From positions 204,501,753 through 204,565,752 of the forward strand of contig NC_077229.1 of assembly GCF_027887165.1 (NCBI RefSeq): DNA of 64,000 nucleotides. Reading direction: 5' to 3'. Below the pieces are notes generated by a model. It was given only the letters and a program-made list of their open reading frames with translations, searched no databases and was not told where the DNA came from. Position numbers and translations under genes: made by a program. Position 1 is the first letter of the stretch. Every line of letters begins with the position of its first letter. Source of the stretch: Monodelphis domestica (lineage: Eukaryota > Chordata > Mammalia > Didelphimorphia > Didelphidae). Shown here one piece after another: positions 34,385 to 45,981 of the stretch.

Positions 34385-34895
34385 TTTTTTAGTCATTTCA
34401 GTCATGTCTGACTCAATGTTTTCTTAGTAATGATATTGGAGTAGTTTGCCATTTCCTTCTCTAGCTCATTTTGGAGATAAGAAACTGAAGCAATGTTAAG
34501 ATTAAAATTTAGTTTCTCTGCTAAAGACATTATATTTTTAGAGGTATTATTAAAGATTAAGAAATAAAGAAATTCAAAATAAGAAAGCACGTGCAACCTA
34601 CATTTTGCCGGCTAGGTAGAGAGCCGCCTGTCCCCAGAAGCAGAAGCAGAGAGAGAGCTCAAGTAGGAGGAGAGCCCATTTAAATAATGGTTTGTGATCT
34701 CACACTCAGGGAGATTAGAGAGAATTCTGGGAGCTAGCAAGGACTTCTGGGGATTGAAGTCTGGGGTTCAAATCTCCATTTTTACAGCAAATAGGGATAA
34801 GTGACTTGCCCAGGGTCTCTCAGAAAGTAAGTGTCCAAGGCCAAATTTAAATTCAGGTCTTCCCAGGTCCAGGTTTTCTATTTGTTGTGTCACTC
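34385..34895 (-). mobile_element. MAR1-like SINE interrupted by an LTR
   Basis: 34385-34493 (agtcatttcagtcatgtctg, tggagtagtttgccatttcc) and 34787-34895 (ataagtgacttgcccagggt, ttaaattcaggtcttccc) make one reverse MAR1 once the LTR is removed. Confidence 0.88.
34494..34786 (+). mobile_element. Short solo LTR, TSD GCAA
   Basis: Begins tgttaagattaaaattta, similar to the start of the LTR at 23393, and ends ccatttttaca. Exact 4-bp TSD gcaa at 34490-34493 and 34787-34790. At 293 bp it is much shorter than its relatives, so it is either internally deleted or a different short family. Confidence 0.87.
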
Positions 34896-34914
34896 TTTTT
34901 TTTTTTTTTTGCTT

Positions 34915-35120
34915 ATTCTAGGTAGGTCAGTGCATAGAATTTACTGGACCCAAAGTCAAGAAGACTCATCTTCCTGAGTTCAGATCTGGCCTCACTTACT
35001 CTCTGTATGATCTTGGGTATGTCACTTAACCCTGTTTGCCTCAATTTCTAGTGTCTGAGGTCAGATTTGAACTCAGGGAGATACTGACTTTAGACCTGGC
35101 ACTCTATCCACTGCACCACC
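34915..35120 (+). mobile_element. MAR1-like SINE fragments
   Basis: 34915-35050 is plus (agaagactcatcttcctgag, cctgtttgcctcaattt); 35050-35120 reads as the reverse 5' end of another copy (cactctatccactgcaccac). Confidence 0.75.
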
Positions 35121-35259
35121 AACCCTATCATCAACCTAATAACCAATGAAAATACAAATATTTACATATACAACTATGACCTTTTGTTAGGTATAATTTA
35201 CTAACTTTATCTTTAAATGTTTTAATAATGTGTTATTCTTATTACTCCAAAAATCAAGG

Positions 35260-36250
35260 CACAGCACTTTCTAGATTTTCCATTATAAGTATGGATTAAT
35301 TTTTAACAAGATAACTAAATTGTCCTGTGTGTTTCCATGTCTATTTCTGAACTTTCTCTTCTTGGCAGTTTTCTAGATTTTATTGTCGTTCTTATTTATG
35401 TAGTTGTAATCCTTATAATTATTAATTTTTACTTTTGCTTTCCTTGTATTTGTTTGTAGTATTCATATTTGTCCATCTTTTATAGTAGAGTAAGATATGC
35501 ATATATCCAAGTTTGCTTAACCAGTCTCTAATCACTGAAAAAATAGGTCTTATTTAGTTTTTTGTTATTAAGAGTAATACTGGGGGGTAGGGGGCCAGCT
35601 GGGTGGCTCAGTGAATTGAGAGTCGGGCAACAGACAGGAGATCCTAGGTTCAAATCTGGTCTCAGACACTTTCTAGCTGTGTGACCCTAGACAAGTAACT
35701 TAACCCTAATTGCTTAGCCTTTACCATTTTTCTGCCTTGGAACCAATACATGGTATTGATTCTAAGATGGAAGGGTAGGGATTAAAAAAAAAAAAGAATA
35801 CTGCTCAGAACATTTTTGTTGAAGTAGATTTTTTAAAATGGTTTTCAATAATATTCTTGGAGTGCAGTCCTAATAATGGGATCACTGGGTCACAGTGTAT
35901 GAACAGGTTTTAGTTATCACTATATAATGTTGCACTGCCTTCCAAAAATAAATACACCTATTCACAATCCCATCACCAGTGTAATCCAGGGTCACCTGTT
36001 AATGTTTCTCCACAACCCAAACAACATTGAATTTTAATGTTTTTAACCTCTTTTCCAAATTAATAGGTGAAAGGTAGCACCTAAGAGTTGTTTTAATTTT
36101 TATTTCTTTAATTATCAGGGAATTCAAACAACTTTTAAGTGTTTATTTAATTTGTGCTGCTTTTCAACACTGCCTACTTGCTTGCTTTGACCACCTATCT
36201 ACTGATAAACATATTACAACTCGGAAAATTATGTTAATTATTCATAGATT
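35260..36250 (-). mobile_element. Old L1 ORF2 3' region, reverse
   Basis: Antisense blocks typical of L1 ORF2 C-terminus: tttagttttttgttattaag, aatgggatcactgggtcac, ttgcactgccttcc, acaatcccatcaccagtg and tctccacaacccaaacaac. No frame survives. A SINE is inserted at 35591-35797. Confidence 0.7.
35591..35797 (+). mobile_element. tRNA-derived SINE
   Basis: ggggccagctgggtggctc start, canonical middle, A-tail; flanks share an agtaatactg/agaatactg-like repeat consistent with a mutated TSD. Confidence 0.9.
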
Positions 36251-36424
36251 ATATATGTTAAAACTTTAATTAGAAATGCTTATAGCAAAGGTTTTTTTTT
36301 TCTCCCCAATCTGTTTCTTTCCCTTTTATTCTGAATGCATTGCCTTGGTTGTACAAATTCTTTTTCTATAATCATTTAAGAATTATTTTGTAAGGGGATA
36401 AAGCCTCTAAAAGATCACTTTGGT

Positions 36425-36580
36425 TCAAATATCAGTAATATGGAAATAGGTCTTGATCAATGACAAATGTAAAACCCAGTGGAATTGTGTCAGCTATGGG
36501 AGGGGATGGGGTTAGGGGAGGGAAAGAACAGGAATCATGTAACCATGGAAAAATATTATAAATAAATTAAAGATTACATG
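36425..36580 (+). mobile_element. L1 3' UTR fragment
   Basis: atggaaataggtcttgatca, aaaacccagtggaattgtg, purine-rich gggaggggatggggttaggg and ccatggaaaaatattataaa. Confidence 0.8.
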
Positions 36581-37324
36581 AAATTTTCCAAGTAAATTTT
36601 TTCCTATAATCATCATTTTTATTATATTTTATATCCATTATTTTTTATTTTATTCTATAGCTGTTATTTTTCTATAACCAAATCCATCTGTTTGATGCCC
36701 AATCATTTCCTCTGTATTCTACTTCAATGCCTCATGAGGGTATGAATATGATCCTGGACTCTCAAAAATTATGCCAGTAGAGATAAAGTTCTGATTCTCC
36801 ATACCATGAAAGGCTTCAGGTATAGACTATATGTGAAGAAATGGCCTGGTTAAGTATGAAAGCTGCTCACAACCTTATACTTAGGTAAATAATTTGCTGA
36901 TCATGGCAACATAGAAAATAATGAAAGATACCAAGTAGTTCTCAGGCCAATGCAACTCTCTTTTGTAGAGAATGTAGCAGAGTAGTAGAAAAGGAAGTAG
37001 GCTAGATTGTCTTTAGACATGAATTTAACTATTGGTTGTCTACCAATGTGATATCCCTCTCCTATCACCTAAGAGTTGACTTATTGCTAGAGGAGCTATA
37101 TTATACCAAAGAAGGCTATTCTTGCTTTACATTAATCCAGAAACAAAAAGGAAGTAGCAGTTTATTAGAACAATGGCATCTAGTTGCACCTCAGGCTAAT
37201 GGAGGAGTTGGTCTTCTAATGTATCCAAAAGTACAAAGTGACATTATTCCACAAAAAAAAGTGGTCATAATAAAAATGATCCAAAATGCCATCTTTTGAT
37301 CCAATCGAATTCAACAATCATTCA
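36581..37324. other. No gene recognised
   Basis: An 87-codon plus frame at 37036-37299 has no recognised domain. Confidence 0.4.
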
Positions 37325-38790
37325 ATATTTTTGTCAAGTATTTTATGTAAGGTATTATGATATAAAGATAAAAAATGAAATAGGCTTTGACCTCAAAATG
37401 CTTTTACACATTTACATTTACATTTGCATAAGAAATATAAAAATTTAAAGAGGGAGAGAATGCTAAAAACTGTGGGAATCGGAAAGGACTCATGGAAGAT
37501 TTATCATATGAACTCTCTTTTAAAAGAATCTAGAAATTCCAAAGGGTCAAAGTGAGCAAATCGTGCTCTCCAGATATGTGCAAAGATTTGTGAAAAAGAA
37601 TTGCCCTTGTGCAGAGATGACGTATGTAAAGACACAGAGGCCAAAGATGGGATATTGAGTATTGGTAAGTCAGTTTGACTCTAATGGAGAATCTGTAAAT
37701 GGGAGTAATCTGAAATAAGACTTAAGATTTAGGTGGGAGCCAGACTGTGGGTTATGCCAGGCTGATGAGTTTGTAGCTGATCTTAGAAATAATACAGAGT
37801 CATTAAAGATTGCTGAGGAGGGGGAAGTGGGTGACATGATCAGATCTGTATTTTAGGAACAACTTGGCAATACAGTACATCTTTGGAAGATGTATTAGAG
37901 AGCTGGAAACTAGGAGTAAAAGCAATTAGGAGCATATTAAAATAGTATGGGCAAGGGATAATAAGAATGAAAACTACTGTAGAAACTACATGATTAGAGA
38001 AAAGGTGATAGACTGGAAAGACAGAATTAGGATCAATAAAACTTGACAACTATACATAGTGGTTGATGGACAGGAAAAATTAAAATGGCTCTAGGCTTGC
38101 AAACCTGTGTGACTGGAAGGATAGTGATGTTTTTAACATAGAGAAATTTAAGAGTCCAGATGGGGTTTGGGAAGACAGAGTAAGTTCCATTATGGACATG
38201 TGGAATTTATGATGCCCTTAGGACATCCAGTGGAGATGCCCAGGTATTGTGAGGCTGAAGTTCAGGAGAGATTGGGGTTGGATACTTACACTTGGGAGTC
38301 ATCTTGATAGAAATGATCATTGAACCCATAGCAGCCAATGAGATCTACCAGGTTGAGAGTTAGAGAGAGAAAAGGTCTAGGAAAGAGCACTGGGTAGATA
38401 CCCAAGCTGGACGACAGGACAATGATGATTTAGCAAAAGTGAATTTATAAAGAAGAATCAGAAAGAGATTAAGAACAAAAATGAAGCAGCAATGTAAACA
38501 TCATAGAAGCAAAGTATAAACAAGAAGAGAGAGAGAGAAACAGAGACAGAGAGAGATTTACAAGTCCAAGAAAATGAGAACTCAGAAAAGGCTAATGGAT
38601 TTAGTAGTCTAGAGGTCATTGTTTAACTAGGACACAACCATTTCAAATGAGTGATGGGTTCAAAAGTCAAATTGCACAAGATTTGAGAAGTGGGAATTGA
38701 GGAGATGGAAGCAGTTAGTAGAGAGAACCCTTCTAGTAATTCAACTCTGAAAGAAAGAAGAGATAGAGAATGATAATAGCTTGAGCATTC
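37325..38790 (-). mobile_element. L2 LINE, long reverse copy
   Basis: Antisense L2 order: gggtgacatgatcagatctg (37830), ttattagagagctggaaac-like, gactggaaggatagtgatgt (38110), ccattatggacatgtgg (38195), ggacatccagtggagatgcc (38220), ttgggagtcatcttgatag (38295), gaacccatagcagccaatga (38325) and gaaagagcactgggtaga (38380). Highly mutated RT region. Confidence 0.75.
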
Positions 38791-39035
38791 CTTTTTCGGA
38801 TATGAGGACTCTAGAATAAGCTGTTTCTGATTCAAGGTACTCTGGGGTTTCACATGCACTCAAAATCCATAATTCAAGAGTCCTCACTGATATATTTGCT
38901 TTTTATCCAATCAAAGAATACAATTAGTTTAAAGGAAAGGCATTTAATAAAAGTGCATAATGAGAAAAATTCCAGCAGAACATTCTTCTCTATAAACCTG
39001 GGGTACACTCTTCCACAAATACACCATCATTTGAG

Positions 39036-39232
39036 GGTCAGCTAGGTGGCTCAGTAGATGGAGAGCCAGGCCTAGAGCCTGGAAGTCCTGGGTTAAAATC
39101 TTCTCTCAGATGCTTCCTTGCTAGGTGACCCTGGGCAAGTCACTTAACCCCCATTGCCTAACCCTTACTTCTCTGTCTTGGAACCAATACAAAGTATTGA
39201 TTTTAAGACAGAAGATAAGAGTTTAAAAGAAT
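39036..39232 (+). mobile_element. tRNA-derived SINE
   Basis: gggtcagctaggtggctcag start, gtgaccctgggcaagtcact, cttggaaccaatacaaag, A-rich end. Confidence 0.9.
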
Positions 39233-39784
39233 TATTAGATTTTATATATATATCCCCATTTGAGGGAGGAGCATATACAGGAATTGTGCATGAAGAGCAT
39301 ACATATAGAGAACACATGTAGCCAGGGCACAAATGTAGATAGAACTCATATCGCCCACATTGGAGGACTACTGATGTCCCTCAGTGTCTTCTGGTGATGT
39401 TATCTTGAAGCTGTCTCAACATGTTTCCTTTCAATTACTGGTCTCCACTGATACTGTGCTGACTGCTGATTACTGCTGGGCATAAAACATCCACTGGGCA
39501 TTGCTCTATTGGTCTCATGGTAGCTGCTGGGCAGGCTAGACTTCACTAGCCATTGTTCTACTGGTCTCTAATGTTATCATGGTGACTGCTGGGTGTGGAG
39601 TCTCTGGGATTGTTTCCTGATACTAGCTAGCTTTTAGGTCTTATCACTTCAGCTCCAGTTGGCGAGACTTTATGTCTAACCTCAGCTAACAAAAACTGAG
39701 CAGACTATCTCCAGATTGAGATGTTTTGTTTTGTTTTTTAATCTCTATAGACCAGTAGAGATTACAGCTCTCTGTTCCTGTCAA
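39233..39784. other. No gene recognised
   Basis: Contains imperfect repeats of a ggtctc..tggt..ctgctggg theme (39440-39600: gactgctgattactgctggg, ggtagctgctgggcag, gtgactgctgggtgtg), suggesting a degenerate minisatellite. Confidence 0.4.
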
Positions 39785-40060
39785 AATTTTAGTTTATGAG
39801 AAACAGGTAAATTTTGGAAAAACATGGAAAGACCTATATGAAGTTATAAAGAGTGAAATGAGGATATTATATATAGCAACAGAAATATTGTTTGAATAAT
39901 GATGTCTACCTCCAGAGAAAGAACCTATAAATAAAAATTTATAAGACATAGTTTTACATATAATATCTTTTTGTTAAATGATGCCTTCTGTAATGGGGTG
40001 AAGGAGACAGTTAACCCAGTATTTTAATGTAACAAATAAATACATTTATTTTTTAAAACA
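39785..40060 (+). mobile_element. Old L1 3' UTR
   Basis: ggaaaaacatggaaagacct, aagagtgaaatgaggatatt and ctccagagaaagaacct blocks match older L1 ends. Confidence 0.6.
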
Positions 40061-40204
40061 TTTGTAGGCTTTGGATTCAACTTTCCCAGTCTCCACTCAC
40101 ACAATTGGGCTGGGTCCCCAGAGGGTCCACTACTTCCCCTCTAATCTCTAGGATTAATCCAGAAGGGCTAGGGAGGTATTTTTCTAATTCTACATTATCT
40201 ATCT

Positions 40205-40432
40205 GAGTGGCATCTAGGTGGCTACAGTGGATAGAGCACCAAGGGCTGTAGTCATGAGGACCTGAGTTCAAATCCAGCCTCAGATACATACAAGCTGTGT
40301 GACCCTGGGAAAGTCATATAATCCCATTTGCCTCAGTTTCCTCATCTGTAAAATGAGAATCTTTGCCACAAAAACTCCAAATGGGGTAATGAAAAGACCA
40401 ACATAATTGAAATGACTAACAACAAAAAACAT
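40205..40432 (+). mobile_element. MAR1-like SINE
   Basis: ggtggctacagtggatagag, aatccagcctcagatacata, tgtgtgaccctgggaaagtc, cctcatctgtaaaatgag, ccaacataattgaaatgac. Confidence 0.88.
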
Positions 40433-40589
40433 TTATCTCATAAGCCCCAGCAATGTACCTCCCTTCATGATTATCAGTTGATATCAATTAGCCAGACTTA
40501 AATCAACATTTAGAAACTTGGGTAGTTTTACTTCTAGAGTAGGGTTGGTACAGTTAATATAAAATATCCCCTCAAAAGTCTATGACATT

Positions 40590-40706
40590 GTGTGACCCTG
40601 GGCAAGTCACCTGACCCCCATTGCCTAGCCCTTACCACTCTTCTGCCTTGGAGCCAATACACAGTATTGACTCCAAGATGGAAGGTAAGGGTTTTAAAAA
40701 AAAAAG
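40590..40706 (+). mobile_element. 5'-truncated SINE with TSD
   Basis: Starts inside the SINE at tgtgtgaccctgggcaag and ends in an A-tail. The flanks share aaaagtctatgacatt (ending about 40589; starting about 40704), so truncation happened at insertion. Confidence 0.9.
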
Positions 40707-40719
40707 TCTATGACATTCT

Positions 40720-40915
40720 CTCTCTTTTTTTAATTTTTAAAATTTATTTATTTAATTAATATAGAATATTTTTCCAAAGTTGCATGATTCATGTTCTTTC
40801 TCTCCCCATTTCCCGTAGCCAACAAGCAATTCCACTGGGTTTTACATATGTCATTGATCAAGATCTATTTCCATATTATTAATATTTGCAATGGAGCGAT
40901 CATTTAGAATATCAC
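40720..40915 (-). mobile_element. L1 3' end fragment, reverse
   Basis: T-rich start, atagaatatttttccaaag, attccactgggttttacata, ttgatcaagatctatttcc. Confidence 0.8.
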
Positions 40916-40999
40916 ATTCTCTTATATAAAGTAGAATCCTGAGAAAAATTAGAGCATATACAAGGAGCAATACACTTCCTGGATGTCCTTTTGAGAAAG

Positions 41000-41110
41000 T
41001 ACTAGTAGTAAAAATAACAAAAATTATAACAGCTAGCATTTATATGGCACTTACTGTGTTATGCCAAGCATGTTGTTAAATGCTTTATAAATATCTTGTT
41101 TTTTCAGCAG
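41000..41110 (-). mobile_element. MIR/L2-like fragment
   Basis: agctagcatttatatggcac and aagcatgttgttaaatgctt resemble the reverse of a CORE-SINE/L2-type 3' end. Confidence 0.4.
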
Positions 41111-41399
41111 TCATCAGACTTTAATATTTCAGCAGACTTTAATATTATTTAGATATAGTGTAACTTTTCTTTGCTTGGCTCTTTCTCGAGACTTAAATCT
41201 ATTTCCAGCCTTTCCTAGGGACCAAATGCACCTTGCAGTCAGCTGTTCCAGACAATGTTAGGATGCCAAAGGGATGACTGAAAGTTTAAAATCCTCTAGA
41301 CTCTTTAAAATTTACAAGAACAAGGAGGTACCTAAGTGACTAAATAGACAGAGAACTAAAGAGATAGAGAGATCAAATCTGATCATGGATATGAGGTTT

Positions 41400-41598
41400 T
41401 TTAAACCCTTACCTTTCATCTTCGAATCAGTGCTATGTATTGGTTCCAAGGCAGAAATGCAGTAAGGACTAAGCAATGGGCGTTAAGTCACTTGCCAGAG
41501 TCACACAGCTAGGAAATGTCTATGGCCACATTTGAACCTAGAACCTCTTACTCCCGAGGCCTGGCTGTCTATCCACTGAGCCACCTAGCTGCCTCTAA
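41400..41598 (-). mobile_element. tRNA-derived SINE
   Basis: Reverse: aacccttacctttcatcttc, gtcacttgccagagtcacac, ctatccactgagccacctag, ctgcctc. Confidence 0.92.
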
Positions 41599-41982
41599 GG
41601 TGAAGATTAAAACAATCAAAAACTAACCCAAAACGTACAAGGCTACCCTGAGACCAAGGATGTAGGGAGAAGGCCAAGGCACTCTTCTTCCCCCTCTCCC
41701 CAAGCTACTTTTTCTCAAGGATTAAGCCAGAATGTTTTTTCCTCTCCCCTGCCAGACTCACTGATCTCTTGGGACCCAAGTGGCTTCATATTTCATAAAC
41801 TAATCACAGAACACGGCCAACTATACTCAGGCAACCCAAACACATTTCTGTACAAAGTTACTCCAGTTATCAAAGACTTTCCCCATTACTTAGACTTGGG
41901 CTTATGTCTAATTGATTGATTCAATAGGAAAGTGTTTTCACCTGGTATAAATATTAAGGTTTAGCTTCTTGACACATACTTG

Positions 41983-41985
41983 ATT

Positions 41986-42041
<56 letters not shown>

Positions 42042-42108
42042 ACACAGATCTGTCCATCTAGCCATTCTTTCTCTCTCCAGACACTATCCACTGAGCCACC
42101 TAACTGCC
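41983..42108 (-). repeat. (TATC)n microsatellite next to a SINE 5' end
   Basis: About 15 tatc units at 41983-42042, then a short reverse SINE head at 42078-42108 (atccactgagccacctaact). Confidence 0.85.
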
Positions 42109-43144
42109 CACCCCCCCACTTGACACTTATTTGAAATGGGGTGGGATAATTTGATTTATTTGTTCAATCTACACTCACCCTTACACTTAGGTAGCAAAAG
42201 GTAAACTGAGGAGGTATGTCTTTGTTCTCTACCCCACCAAACCCACATACCTGACTTAAAAAGTATTTGCACCTGTCACCTGCAAAACCCATTGCTTTTG
42301 TGTAGCATTTTGGCCAGCAAAAAGCTGTGTCTATAATAGCAGGATCAAGTGAAGATTTTTTAAGGCTCAAGATAATTGCAGCTTATGTACCAACATCTGC
42401 TGCAGAGAATAACATAATTAAGGGAGTATTAAACTAATTAAGAGCAGGTCTGGAAGCAGTAGCAAGGAGCAAGAAGCATGGCTACTTTTCCATCTGGTTT
42501 AGTGGATGATTGGGATGAGGAGGTGGGGGAGGTTATGAAATTAGGAGAAATGAGTACTAGACATTATAGCAAGGGATTTTGTGTCTTCTGGAAGGAGACA
42601 AATTTCCATGAATTCAAGGAGATATAAGATGAAGCATCTGACATGAAGGGGAATTCATTGCCAATCAAATGGCAATTCCAGAGAACACATTCAAACCAGA
42701 AGCTGAGGAGGATTTGAACCATGGAGGGATACAAAAGCAGAAAGGTGTGTAGGGATATGAATATCAGAAGAAGTACTGGGAGGACTAGATTTATCTAGAT
42801 CAAAGCAAATCGCAACTCTGAATCGCAGGGAGAGGGAAGCAAGAGATAGGACCGGCATGGGATGGAGAAATAACTATTTGTCATTGGAAGGGTAAACCTT
42901 CTAGTATCTGTGAAGTCCTGAGGCTCAGGATGTTTGGAGAGATTAGCACAGAATCTCTGAAAGGTGGGTCATTTCTAGGATAGGCCCTCTTCTCTTGAGA
43001 ATTTGTGCTTCCATAATATGTTGTTACTTTGCCTAATTCTACAAAATAACCCATTGATATTTTTATTAGTGTTTCAGTAAGTTTGAAATTAAGTTGGATA
43101 GTATTACCACCTTTACTATGTTGGCTTAAAAGTCATCTGCATTG
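42109..43144. other. No gene recognised
   Basis: Unique-looking sequence of near-average GC for this window, without a frame over 70 codons that carries a known motif. An AT-rich TAAT-dense stretch at 42360-42450 could be regulatory; this is a guess. Confidence 0.35.
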
Positions 43145-43345
43145 GGGGCAGCTAGGTGGCTCAGTTGATAGAGAACCAGATCTGGAGACAGGAGTTCTTG
43201 GGTTCAAATCTGCCCTCAGATATTTCCAAGCTGGGTGACCCTGAGCAAGTCACTTAACTCCTATTGCCTAGCCCTTCCTGCTCTTCTGACTTTAAATGTA
43301 TACTTAGTACCAATTCTAAGAGAGAAAATGTGTTTAAAAAAAAAG
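43145..43345 (+). mobile_element. tRNA-derived SINE
   Basis: gggggcagctaggtggctca start, gagcaagtcacttaactcc, A-tail at 43333-43343. It directly abuts another SINE. Confidence 0.92.
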
Positions 43346-43523
43346 AAAGGGGCAGCTAGTAGCTCAGTGGATTGAGAACTAGGCCTAGGGACGGGAGATT
43401 CTGGGCTCAAATCTGGAATCGGACACTTCCCAGCTATGTGACCCTGGGAGACTCACTTGACCCCCATTGCCTAGCCCTTACCACTCTTCTTTGTGCCTTG
43501 GAACCAATTCAAAGTATTGATTC

Positions 43524-43728
43524 TGTAACCATGAAAATATGGTTTGCCAAGACTGTGAATTGCCAAAACTGTAAAGGTTTCAGCCAAACTGTAAAGATAA
43601 TTTTTAGTGTCTTGATTGAAAAATCTAAAATTAAGTGGTCGCCATGGGAAAATTCCCAAATATGAAAATAACCAAGTCAGCTGGGTTTTATGGAGATTTT
43701 AATTAATACAAATGAAGGACTTAAGGGA

Positions 43729-43819
<91 letters not shown>

Positions 43820-44484
43820 TAGTAGAAAGGGCCTAGGCCATTTGGCCTGAGCCTAAGGGAGAACAAGTCAGTCTTTATCACTCATCACAAGATTGTCTCA
43901 AGCAAGCTCCAGTCCTCCACTTAACTCCTGAACTCCTGAACTGAGTTCAGAGCTCCAATTCAGCTTCCAAACTGAACTCCCTCCAAGCTGAACTGAATTC
44001 TCCTTTTAAAGAAATTTTCTCTTATGTTACCTCCCCTAAATTTTCACATCTACCAATCACAGAAGGTGCTTTTTCCCAGGACTGCCTATTCTTAGTTCTC
44101 ACGACTCTTTAGTTCTCACCTTCTCTGGGTAGATTATATCTTCTGAGTACTTCACACCTCTTTTGTTAAGCTTGCCTTTTGTAAATTGCTTGACCTTTTA
44201 GCGATTAATTTAACCTTTATAGGTACTTAGCACCCTTTTGTATTAGATCTAAAAATAGACAACCTAGCTTAAGGGTTTGGCTTCACTATAAGTATGATTT
44301 AGGGACTTTTCATTGTTCAGTCAAGAATTTTCAACTTTATCTTCCCCTAAGGCACTATCTGAGTAGGGTGGAGTAATTTTAGAAGTTCTCAATACCTTCC
44401 TGACCAAGTACCTCCATTGTTAAAAATGGGGAATAGCTTAATTAAATCTTCTGAAGTAGAGTCTGAGCAGTTTTAAGATTCACA
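43524..44484 (-). mobile_element. Solo LTR (CT-tract family), TSD ATTC
   Basis: Begins tgtaaccatgaaaata and ends agattcaca, with exact TSD attc at 43520-43523 and 44485-44488. Minus-strand landmarks: tgattggtagatgtgaaaa, CT tract at 43731-43818 (about 44 units), aattaaaatctcc, gcgaccacttaa. 961 bp. An extra repeated segment near the 3' end (aactgtaaa repeated at 43563, 43589) is absent in the 47122 copy. Confidence 0.93.
43731..43818. repeat. (GA)n microsatellite inside the LTR
   Basis: Longest dinucleotide tract in the window, with one AAAG interruption near 43806. Confidence 0.95.
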
Positions 44485-45981
44485 ATTCCAAGACAGAAGG
44501 TAAGGGTTTAAAAAAAAAAGAAAAAAAGGGATGATTTGATGAATACTTTATAAGAATTATGAATTTAGACTTTTTAATATAAGGAAATATACGATACAAA
44601 ATAAACCCACATAAGTCATCAGCTTTTCCATATACCTCCAACACATCTCAGCAGCAAGAATTGGAAAGGGAAATTCCATTTAAAATCCCCCTAGACAATA
44701 TAAAATACTTAGGAATCTATCTGCCAAGACAAACACAGGAACTATATGAACACAACTAGAAAACACTGTCCACACCATTAAAACTATATCTAAACAATTG
44801 GAAAAACATCTACTGCTTATGGATAGGATGAACTAACATAATAAAAATGACCATCCAAGCCAAATTAATTTACTTATTTAGTGCCATACCCATTGAACTA
44901 CCAAAAAATTTTACGGAATTAGAAAAAAAATAACGAAGTTCATTTGGAAGAACAAAAGATCAAGGATATCCAGAGAAATCATGAAAAAAAATGCAAAGGA
45001 AGGAGGACTTGCAGTCTCAGATCTCAAACTATACTATAAAGCAGTGGTCATCAAAACAATTTGGTACTGACTAAGAAACAGAAAGGAGGATTGGTGGAAT
45101 AGACTTGGGGTAAATTACCTCAGCAAGACAGCCTATGATAAACCCAAAGATCCCAGCTTTTGGGAACAAAATCCACTATTTGATAAATACTGCTGGGAAA
45201 ATTGGAAGACAGTATGGGAGAGATTATGTTTGGAACAACATCTCACACCCTACACTAAGATAAATTCAAAATGCGTAAATAACCTGAATATAAAGAAGGA
45301 AACTATAAGCAAATTAGGTGAACACAGAATAGTATACATGTCAGATCTTTGAGAAAGGAAAGACTTTAAAACCAAGCAAGAGCTAGAAAAAAATCACAAA
45401 ATGTAAAATCAATAATTTTGATTACATCAAATTAAAAAGTTTTTGTACAACAAAACCAAATGCATCCAAAATTAGAAGGGAAGCAACAAATTGGGAAACA
45501 ATCTTCATAACAAAAACCTCTGACAAAGGTCCAATTACTCAAATTTATAATGAGCTAAATCAGTTGTACAAAAAATCAAGCCATTCCCCAATTGAAAAAT
45601 GGGCAAGGGACATGAATAGGCAATTTTCAGTTAAAGAAATCAAAACTATTAATAAGCACATGAAAAAGTTTTCTAAATTTCTCATAATCAGAGAGATGAA
45701 AATCAAAACAACTCTGAGGTATCACCTCACACCTAGCAAATTGGCTAATGACAGCAAAGGGAAGCAATGATTGCTGGAGTGCATGTGGCAAAGTTGGGAC
45801 ATTAATGCATTGCTGGTGGAGTTGTAAATTGATCCAACCATTCTGGAGGGCAATATGGAACTATGTCCAAAGGGCACTAAAAGACTGTCTGCCCTTTGAT
45901 CCAGCCATAGCACTGCTGGGTTTGTACCCCAAAGAGATAATAAGGAAAAAGACTTGTATAAAAATATTCATAGCTGCACTC

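Larger units (their letters stand above)
43347..44523 (+). mobile_element. tRNA-derived SINE split by an LTR
   Basis: 43347-43523 (ggggcagctagtagctcag through aaagtattgattc) continues at 44489 with caagacagaaggtaagggtt and an A-tail. Confidence 0.92.
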
